A DNA stretch of 37,067 nt, from contig MNDT01000005.1 of the NCBI GenBank assembly GCA_001915065.1, positions 1 to 37,067 of the forward strand, written 5' to 3'. The position numbers and the translations under genes were made by a program. Under the pieces are notes generated by a model. That model was not told the DNA's origin. It did no database searches and saw only the letters and a list, made by a program, of their open reading frames with translations. Position 1 is the first letter of the stretch, and every line of letters begins with the position of its first letter. Below, one piece after another: positions 31,701-37,067 of the stretch. The stretch is from an archaeon 13_2_20CM_2_53_6 (GTDB taxonomy: Archaea; Thermoproteota; Bathyarchaeia; 40CM-2-53-6).

Positions 31701-32111
31701 TTGGAACCTGTCCATGCTCGGCTCAGGCAGACAAGGACAATAGCCAACTGGCTGATCTACGCGTCAATCATACTCGGCGTCGCCCTCGTAGCACAGCTCT
31801 ACTCACTTGTCCCATCCTGGCTCTTCTACTCAGTCCTAGCAGGCTGGATAGCCTATTTGACTGTTGGATTAGCGGTCGCCATGCACAAACGCGTGGCCTA
31901 TCCCATGTCCCTCGTGCTCGCGGTTCTGACGCTCGCCGTCTCCCTCCCTCAACCGGAGCATTACATGTTCGGGCTGAGCGTCGCCTCTCTGACTTTTATC
32001 GCGGGTTCAATCATCCAAGTCGGAGTAATAGTCTCGGTTACGAGATATCTGCTACTGAGAAGGAGAGAATTGCGGAAGCCCGAGCGCCAGCTTCTCGACG
32101 GGCGCAGCTAG
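31701..32111 (+). CDS. Four-helix membrane protein, unknown
   Basis: 136 residues, TTG start. Four predicted membrane segments (about 14-34, 38-60, 66-82, 90-115) with a short charged tail ending RRRELRKPERQLLDG. No family recognised. It follows the aminopeptidase by 37 bases and converges on the damaged ACT-domain gene. Confidence 0.55.
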   Translation: MEPVHARLRQTRTIANWLIYASIILGVALVAQLYSLVPSWLFYSVLAGWIAYLTVGLAVAMHKRVAYPMSLVLAVLTLAVSLPQPEHYMFGLSVASLTFIAGSIIQVGVIVSVTRYLLLRRRELRKPERQLLDGRS

Positions 32112-32129
32112 TCTCTGCTCGTCCCTCTT

Positions 32130-32500
32130 TCAGCGGCTCGAAACTGAGCTGGATTGAGCACCCTGGCCGAAGTGGAAGGTTGGGTGGGCTGGTCTGGCCG
32201 GTCTTGGCTTGTGAACCGCGCGGGTATGAAAGGTAACCTTGGTCGTCTTTATCAGTCCAACCTGTTTGAGAGCGTTGTCTAGAATTTCGAGCTGCTCAAC
32301 GGTCAAGTCTCTATTCACTTCGATAACGATCCGCCTAACCCCGATGCGAGTGGTCGAGCTTCCAGTCACGTTGACCATGAGTGCTTCGCTTTCGAAGATT
32401 CTTGAGAAGAGAGCGATATGTTGGTGTTGTTACCGGGGCTCTTGGCCAGCTCAAGGTACAGAAGATTGGCAGTGCCATTGGTGCCAATGACCAGGCCAAT
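32130..32500 (-). pseudogene. ACT-domain protein, apparently frameshifted
   Basis: The intact lower part (82 residues from ATG 32378) reads as the second half of an ACT domain: GVRRIVIEVNRDLTVEQLEI, LDNALKQVGLIKTTKV. The same frame continues upstream as ALFSRIFESEAL. A second frame upstream reads GTNGTANLLYLELAKSPGNN and TNI, the first strand of the domain. The two join exactly if two bases (AT at about 32416-32419) are removed, giving an unbroken ACT-like beta-alpha-beta. Codon third positions favour this strand. The 5' end cannot be fixed because it runs towards the cystathionine synthase promoter. ACT domains sense amino acids, so a regulatory link to the neighbouring sulfur-amino-acid enzyme is attractive. 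If the shift is a read error, the gene would be intact. Confidence 0.45.
32466..32489. repeat. Inverted repeat near the cystathionine synthase start
   Basis: ATTGGCA and TGCCAAT form a 7-base perfect inverted repeat around about 10 bases, which also include a GTGCCA repeat. It lies 53-76 bases before the ATG at 32542, inside the presumed ACT-gene 5' part. It may be an operator or only coding sequence. Confidence 0.3.
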
Positions 32501-32541
32501 ATTAGAATAGCGGGGCCTCCTCAGCCATTCGTGAGATACAC

Positions 32542-33705
32542 ATGAAGAAGTATCCAGGAGATATTGAGACTAGGGCGATTCATGCAGGAGAGCCCAATCC
32601 GCGAATAGGCGGGGCAGTCGTAATGCCGATATTCCAGTCGGCTATGTACGAGACCGCAGGCGAGAAGTCCTACGACGATATCACATACATTCGTCTGAAC
32701 AACACGCCTCACGCCCAGGCGCTAGCGGAGAAACTGGCCGCGCTAGAAAACGCGCAGGCCGCTCTCGTGACAGCTAGCGGGATGGCTGCGATCTCGACCT
32801 CGCTGCTAACCGTTCTATCCACAGGCGACCATCTCCTTGCTCAGGACTGTCTCTACGGTGGGACCCACGATTTCGTTACGAGAGACTTGGAAAAGTTCGG
32901 AATCTCATACACTTTCATCGACGGAAACGATCCAGAGTCATGGGAGAAGAAAATCCGGCCGAACACGAAGGCGATGTATGTCGAGACGATCTCGAATCCC
33001 CTCATGCAGGTGCCGGATCTTAAGGCTGTCGTGGATTTCGCGAAGCATCACAGACTGGTCTCTATAATCGACAACACGTTTGCGAGTCCCATAAACTTCC
33101 GCCCTCCTGAACATCGCTTCGATCTATCAGTCCACAGCGCAACCAAGTATCTCAACGGCCATTCGGACATTGTAGCCGGTGCAGTCATTGGAGGAACAGG
33201 GCTGGTCGAGAAGATTACTCACCGGCTCAACCATCTTGGCGGGAGTCTTGATCCGCACGCGGCGTTTCTTCTTCACAGAGGCGTGAAGACACTCGCGGTC
33301 CGGGTCAAGTGTCAGAACGATAGTGCATTGCAGATAGCGCGCTTTCTCGAGAAGCACCCAAAGATATCGAAGGTGAACTATCCAGGCTTAGAGAGTCATC
33401 CGGACCACGGGAGGGCGAGAAGACTCTTCGACGGTTTTGGCGGGATGATGAGCTTCGAGCTTCGAGGTGGGGTTGAGGCTGCTGAGTCGTTCATACGGAG
33501 GGCGAGGTTGCCGATTGTAGCTCCTAGCTTGGGCGGGGTCGAAACGTTGATGACTAGACCGTCACGGACCTCCCACTCAGGCATGCTGGTCGATGAGCGT
33601 AGACGGCTGGGCATCTCCGATGAGCTGATCCGATTCTCTGTCGGAATCGAAGCACCCAGTGACATCATAACTGACCTAGATCAGGCCCTAAAGTCCGTTG
33701 AGTAA
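32542..33705 (+). CDS. Cystathionine gamma-synthase / gamma-lyase family PLP enzyme
   Basis: 387 residues, ATG start. Type I PLP transsulfuration enzyme: MPIFQSAMYE, the PLP-phosphate segment ALVTASGMAAISTSLL, CLYGGTHDF, YVETISNPLMQVPDL, DNTFASP and the Schiff-base lysine K202 in SATKYLNGHSD. The C-terminus has PSLGGVETLMTRPSRTSHSG and IRFSVGIE, which mark this family. It acts in making or breaking cystathionine or related O-acyl-homoserine sulfur chemistry; gamma-synthase, gamma-lyase and methionine gamma-lyase cannot be told apart here. The YxRxxNPT loop is YIRLNNTP, slightly altered. Divergent from the ACT-like gene. Confidence 0.9.
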   Translation: MKKYPGDIETRAIHAGEPNPRIGGAVVMPIFQSAMYETAGEKSYDDITYIRLNNTPHAQALAEKLAALENAQAALVTASGMAAISTSLLTVLSTGDHLLAQDCLYGGTHDFVTRDLEKFGISYTFIDGNDPESWEKKIRPNTKAMYVETISNPLMQVPDLKAVVDFAKHHRLVSIIDNTFASPINFRPPEHRFDLSVHSATKYLNGHSDIVAGAVIGGTGLVEKITHRLNHLGGSLDPHAAFLLHRGVKTLAVRVKCQNDSALQIARFLEKHPKISKVNYPGLESHPDHGRARRLFDGFGGMMSFELRGGVEAAESFIRRARLPIVAPSLGGVETLMTRPSRTSHSGMLVDERRRLGISDELIRFSVGIEAPSDIITDLDQALKSVE

Positions 33706-33762
33706 AATCATCCCCAGACAAGCGGTCAAGCCCACGTCGCATCATGAAATCGGGAGATCAGG

Positions 33763-33781
33763 TGAGGCGAGGAACGCCTCA
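33763..33781. terminator. Hairpin between converging genes
   Basis: TGAGGCG-AGGAA-CGCCTCA: perfect 7-base stem with a 5-base loop in the 205-base gap between the cystathionine synthase (plus) and the S53 protease (minus). A symmetric structure suits a bidirectional terminator. The rest of the gap shows no convincing gene. Confidence 0.45.
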
Positions 33782-33910
33782 GCTTCAGCCTGATCCGGAA
33801 GAGCCCACCAGAACACAAACCGGAGAGGATTTCTTGAAAAATGTGCTGCCGCCGAGGTCTTGTTATGGCGGGCACGTCGTTGACGTGAGGTGCCAGATTG
33901 GCTCCTCACA

Positions 33911-35842
33911 TCACTTGAGTGCGCTCAAAAAAGAGCTTGTGGGGGTTCCTAGTCCTGTGACGTCGTCGTAGCCAGGGGTAGCGTTGAGGCTGAGCGTCTG
34001 ATCCATTGTCCGAAGCCGGTAGACTACTCCCGCGCTGGCGTCTACGCTGTTGACATAGTTTGCCCGTACTACCGCTACTGTGGAGGATGGGTGCGTGATG
34101 TCTGTGAAGGCAGCGGAGCCTGCGAGGCTGTAGAATAGTGGGTTGGCGAAGCCGTGTGGGTGGCCGGCTGCCTGGTCGGCGAGTGCCATGATCCCTGCGA
34201 TGAGTGGAGATGATAGGCTAGTTCCACCGATCCGGTATTCGGAGTATGCTATGGTACCGTTCGGGAATGTCTGGGTCTCGCCTATGAGGTAGCCCGTGTT
34301 GGGATCGCCGACCGCTGATATGTCGGGAACCGCTCTGCCTGTGCGGCCCTGTGCTGTGAAGACGGATTTCAGCACTACTCCCACCTGGTAGGAGGGCTCA
34401 GAGAAGATGCGGCTGACGCCGCCTCCCGACCCGTAAAGCCAACTGCCGGGGGGTGTGGGTGACCATGTTGTGCCCGTCCACGAGGATGTTTTCGTTCCCC
34501 AAGCGGTCTCGAAGAGGTAGTTGTTTGATGCGCCGACCGCGAGGCTTGTTCCTCCCACGGCTGTCACGTATGGGCTTGAGGCTGGCCAGTCAGTGGTCGT
34601 GTAGCCTACTACGAGCGACTCATCGTTGTTGTCGCCGGACGAGAAGTAGATTCCGATGCCGGTGACCACTCCCTGGAGGATGATACTCTCGTAGGGTTTG
34701 ATGTAGCCTTGTGGGAGAATCTCTGTCCGGAAGCCGTACGAGTTGGTGACGATCGAAGCTACGTGCCTGTCCACTACATAGTTCAGTGCCGCGTCAAGGT
34801 CTTGGAAGTTGTTGGGAGCGCCTACGTAGACGATCTTTGCTGCGGGTGCCATGCCATGAACTGCTTCAATGTCCAGCGTTTCTTCGCCGTACCAGCCCTG
34901 CGGGTCCTGTGCGATACCCTTCTCAGGATGGTTGTAAGTCCCTGGTGCGACTACCTGAACCAGCTGGTTGGCCGTCAAGGTTGGAAGCCCACGGTTGATC
35001 GACCACTGGTTCACATCCTGGACGATGGTCGGTGCTGCGTAGGCGTCGATGATTGCTACCGTCTGGCCTGACCCATCGTAGCCGGAGATGCCATAGGCGC
35101 CCTTGATCTGCTGAGGAGTGTATCCGCACGGCGCGTAGGGAAGCGTGCCCGTTCCGTACGGGTTGGTGAATCCAACCGCTTGATTCTGTCCCCAATAGGT
35201 TGAGCATGGCTGAGCGCTGACGAAGGCTGGGGGTGGGGGTGCGTCCCCGACAGAGTGATTCGTGAAGACGAACTGCGCGCTATCGTCTAATCCTAAGACG
35301 CCCGTGACGATGCCTGCCAATGAGCTAGGTATGGACACGTCTGAGGAGGGAGACCTCACGACGAGGCCCGAGACAGCGTAGAGTCCAAAGCTGGTTCCGA
35401 ACGCCGACTGAGCCTGAGCTACGGTTCCTTCAGCCGAGACGTAGAGATTGTTTGATGGAGTGTATTCCACAGAGAATCCTTGGCTGCGCAGCCAGGACTG
35501 GACGGCTCCGACCTGCGACTGGGACGGGGCAAACTGTTGATGGAATTGTGATGGTGTGAGGTATTGTCCATAGGAGGGGCTCTTGGGGTTGGATACTGCT
35601 TGTGCGAGTGACTCTACTTTTGACGGGTTGTTCCAGCCTAGGTAGAGTCGGAAGCCGACGTAGCTTGCCGGGTCAGCGGGGCTCTTGTAGTTGTTGTTGT
35701 TCGCCCAGGTGGGGGCGCTTCCATTGAGCGTTGAGCGACCGTTACTAGAAGTCGTTGGAAGGGTGTTGGCGGCGACTGAAAGGTTGATTGAGATAGCTAG
35801 TACCAGTACTACTGTTGCGATGGCTATTCTAGGAAACGTCAA
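33911..35842 (-). CDS. Secreted sedolisin-type serine-carboxyl peptidase (S53, pro-kumamolisin)
   Basis: 643 residues, ATG start at 35842. N-terminal signal-like segment (IAIATVVLVLAISINLSVAA), then an inhibitory pro-domain (about 55-200, with YVGFRLYLGWNNPSKVESLA) and the mature subtilisin-fold peptidase. The catalytic set is complete: E320 and D324 in GEETLDIEAVHG, oxyanion D404 in SSGDNND, S542 in GGTSLSSP. The C-terminal calcium site has D581-I582 and GYDDVTGLGTP. S53 enzymes work at low pH and self-activate, so an acidic outside environment is suggested. Numbering is from the first Met. Exported, probably released or surface-held; no C-terminal anchor is seen. Confidence 0.94.
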   Translation of the reverse strand: MTFPRIAIATVVLVLAISINLSVAANTLPTTSSNGRSTLNGSAPTWANNNNYKSPADPASYVGFRLYLGWNNPSKVESLAQAVSNPKSPSYGQYLTPSQFHQQFAPSQSQVGAVQSWLRSQGFSVEYTPSNNLYVSAEGTVAQAQSAFGTSFGLYAVSGLVVRSPSSDVSIPSSLAGIVTGVLGLDDSAQFVFTNHSVGDAPPPPAFVSAQPCSTYWGQNQAVGFTNPYGTGTLPYAPCGYTPQQIKGAYGISGYDGSGQTVAIIDAYAAPTIVQDVNQWSINRGLPTLTANQLVQVVAPGTYNHPEKGIAQDPQGWYGEETLDIEAVHGMAPAAKIVYVGAPNNFQDLDAALNYVVDRHVASIVTNSYGFRTEILPQGYIKPYESIILQGVVTGIGIYFSSGDNNDESLVVGYTTTDWPASSPYVTAVGGTSLAVGASNNYLFETAWGTKTSSWTGTTWSPTPPGSWLYGSGGGVSRIFSEPSYQVGVVLKSVFTAQGRTGRAVPDISAVGDPNTGYLIGETQTFPNGTIAYSEYRIGGTSLSSPLIAGIMALADQAAGHPHGFANPLFYSLAGSAAFTDITHPSSTVAVVRANYVNSVDASAGVVYRLRTMDQTLSLNATPGYDDVTGLGTPTSSFLSALK

Positions 35843-35876
35843 TTCAAAAACCGAGCTTGTGGTTTTCCTCTGTAGA

Positions 35877-35884
35877 TATTTAAC
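35877..35884 (-). promoter_or_regulatory. TATA box of the S53 protease gene
   Basis: On the minus strand GTTAAATA, the best match to an archaeal TATA box in this stretch, ends 34 bases before the ATG at 35842. With usual spacing the leader would be about 10 bases long, consistent with the lack of a ribosome-binding site. Confidence 0.5.
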
Positions 35885-36042
35885 GGTTGGCGATCTTCAG
35901 CAGACTCTGGGAAGCCGGAGACTTACAGCTTGATACCGGGAGGATCTATTCCCAACGGAATTATTACCTACCAAGGCATAGAATATCTCAGCTGCGCCAG
36001 AGCGGAGTCGACTTCTAGAAAAAATGAAGAATGCAGATCTCT

Positions 36043-36555
36043 CTAGACTGCTTCGACGAAGACTTGAAGGGTTGCGGGATGATACTCATCGCTAGCGTTT
36101 GATAGTTCGATCCTATAGCTTCCGTCTGTCTTTACAACGCCGCTCCATGTGCTCGTTGGGTCTGTGGGTGTGAGCCGTGCCGAGAATGGCACGGGAGTTA
36201 CAAGGTCGCCATACGGCGGACCGTTCATGCCGAAGGCTACGTTCGCGCCGACTCCGTCCTTGAATGCCAGTATTATGGTTACGTTCTTGCCTGCTCTGAG
36301 GAGGAAGTTCCATTCGTTGTCGAACATGATCGTCGTTGTCTGGTTGACCAATATGCCTTCTTGGTAGTCGGTCGGTTTTGGACCGATGTAAGGCTGCCTT
36401 TGATGACTCGCGTTGTACCAGTTTCCTACCGCTACGACTCCTATGAAGGCAGCGAGGACGAGGAGGACTAGTCCGACTTTTTTCCAACGGCCCCTCTTCC
36501 TGACCGCCTGCCTCCGTAGCTTCTCGTCTCTCTTGCTGCGGGACTGCGAGGTCAT
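36043..36555 (-). CDS. Membrane-anchored exported protein, unknown
   Basis: 170 residues, ATG start at 36555. A basic N-terminus (SKRDEKLRRQAVRKRGRWKK) precedes one membrane helix (about 27-46, VGLVLLVLAAFIGVVAVG), with the rest outside by the positive-inside rule. The external domain (about 60-170) alternates strands and has N-glycosylation-type sites (NQTT, NVTI, NASD), suggesting a beta-sandwich. The last segment EYHPATLQVFVEAV is strand-like. No family recognised. It is encoded upstream of the S53 gene on the same strand with 200 bases between them, so a shared regulon is possible. Confidence 0.6.
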   Translation of the reverse strand: MTSQSRSKRDEKLRRQAVRKRGRWKKVGLVLLVLAAFIGVVAVGNWYNASHQRQPYIGPKPTDYQEGILVNQTTTIMFDNEWNFLLRAGKNVTIILAFKDGVGANVAFGMNGPPYGDLVTPVPFSARLTPTDPTSTWSGVVKTDGSYRIELSNASDEYHPATLQVFVEAV

Positions 36556-36692
36556 CTCCTATTCGCCCATTCTGTTATTGTTTCCAGAAGGAGAATTGTC
36601 GGCGGGCAAGAGGGCCTTGCGCGGAAGAGGGCATAATCCATTACAGCCTTAGCTACAGTTGCCCTCAACAAATCTTCTCACCCCGTGCAACC

Positions 36693-36833
36693 TCAACGAC
36701 CCCTCTCACGGATCCCCGCCATTATCTTCTCATTCCTCAAATTAAGCATCCCGGTCAAGAATTTGCAAGGGCTCTCGCATGTGCCTTGATTCGATAAGAG
36801 GTCATCCAGCAACGCTTTGAGTTTTTCGCTCAA
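36693..36833 (-). CDS. Possible 46-residue protein, unknown
   Basis: TTG start at 36833; the frame is open about 11 codons further upstream. Composition is protein-like: MSEKLKALLDDLLSNQ, two cysteines in TCESPCKFLTG, then a basic helix LRNEKIMAGIRERGR. No family recognised. It could be a real small helical protein or the remnant of a longer gene. Confidence 0.35.
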   Translation of the reverse strand: MSEKLKALLDDLLSNQGTCESPCKFLTGMLNLRNEKIMAGIRERGR

Positions 36834-36912
36834 TTCGGACCGAAGGCTCTGAGAGCGAAATGATCACAGGGGAATACGTGGATACTTCGTGATATCGTTC
36901 TGTTCCGTAAGA

Positions 36913-36925
36913 TTAATTAGATTAA
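36913..36925 (+). promoter_or_regulatory. TATA-like element before the last gene
   Basis: TTAATTAGATTAA lies 28-40 bases before the ATG at 36953, the spacing expected for a short-leader or leaderless archaeal promoter. Confidence 0.4.
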
Positions 36926-36952
36926 GGCGGGAGTTGCGCGAGTGATGGATGC

Positions 36953-37067
36953 ATGATCGAGGCTGTTTCCGGGCCGCGGGGAGACGCATCCGAGACTTCA
37001 CTGGGAGTTGCTTCCGCGAGCACTGTCAGGTTTTACGATGCGCTGAGCATTGTATTTTTTGTGGCGG
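36953..37067 (+). CDS. Start of a gene cut off by the right edge (unknown)
   Basis: ATG at 36953 opens a frame of 38 codons that continues past the window. The end (VRFYDALSIVFFVA) looks like the beginning of a membrane helix after a polar N-terminus. A TATA-like element 28-40 bases upstream supports a start here. Too short to identify. Confidence 0.4.
   Translation, partial: MIEAVSGPRGDASETSLGVASASTVRFYDALSIVFFVA

Larger units (their letters stand above)
36556..36952. other. 397-base stretch without a confident gene
   Basis: Between the exported-protein gene (minus) and the start at 36953 (plus). It contains one small protein-like frame on the minus strand (listed separately) and an A/T-rich element (36913-36925) before the last gene. 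No RNA gene is visible. Confidence 0.5.

Noticed and set aside
32381-32545. Plus-strand 54-codon frame (GVVTGALGQLKVQK...) ending in an ATGA overlap with the cystathionine synthase start
   Set aside because: Plausible composition, but third-position base use favours the minus-strand ACT frame and there is no recognised family; kept as an alternative only.
33744-33971. Plus-strand frame of 75 codons between the cystathionine synthase and the S53 protease
   Set aside because: It contains a hairpin, overlaps the end of the S53 gene and shows no protein-like pattern.

Overview
The window is chromosomal DNA from an archaeon of the TACK branch (Thermoproteota), probably a thaumarchaeal or bathyarchaeal relative; the exact lineage cannot be fixed from sequence reading alone. 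The evidence is the archaeal informational gene set (proteasome alpha, SBDS, exosome Rrp4/Rrp41/Rrp42, L37Ae, KEOPS Pcc1, prefoldin beta, FEN1, ATP-dependent ligase, Pth2, Dph6), an XPF-type nuclease without a helicase domain, a TackOD1 zinc-ribbon protein, several KaiC-like genes, and TATA-like boxes close to start codons. Many genes start with TTG or GTG, and one appears to start with CTG. I see no rRNA, tRNA, CRISPR array or insertion sequence.

Layout. 1-4.15 kb is a signalling region: a KaiC-like ATPase running off the left edge, then on the other strand a TackOD1 protein, a small AbrB-like protein, a 7TM protein with two degenerate KaiC-fold-like sensory modules, and a small helical protein (called family X here). 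4.1-11.1 kb is the conserved RNA and protein quality-control superoperon, with Pth2 facing it. 11.1-13.6 kb encodes an ECF-type transporter energizing module (two ATPases and a T component) with no substrate-binding S component in view. 13.6-15.0 kb is an accessory stretch with palindromes, a truncated SWIB-domain protein and a low-complexity coiled-coil protein. 15.2-18.5 kb carries FEN1, DNA ligase and diphthamide synthetase. 18.5-21.1 kb on the minus strand carries an XPF nuclease, 6-phospho-3-hexuloisomerase and an adenosine/SAH-type deaminase.

21.2-25.2 kb holds a VOC-domain protein, a two-gene ABC exporter and an Amt-family ammonium transporter. 25.3-29.2 kb is a second accessory region with two zinc-binding small proteins, two more family X genes in divergent orientation, a winged-helix regulator, a KaiC-like gene broken by an internal deletion, and small membrane or helical proteins. 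29.2-37 kb contains an M1 aminopeptidase, a small membrane protein, an apparently frameshifted ACT-domain gene, a cystathionine gamma-synthase-type enzyme, a secreted sedolisin (S53) protease and a membrane-anchored exported protein.

How the parts fit. The central operon joins protein degradation, ribosome maturation, RNA decay and folding, the classic archaeal arrangement. The S53 protease, M1 aminopeptidase and Amt transporter suggest use of external protein and ammonium, and the S53 protease hints at an acidic habitat (inference). The most unusual content is the pair of KaiC-associated regions, each holding a KaiC-like ATPase gene and family X genes. I read this as a possible uncharacterized archaeal signalling module, one copy of which is decaying.
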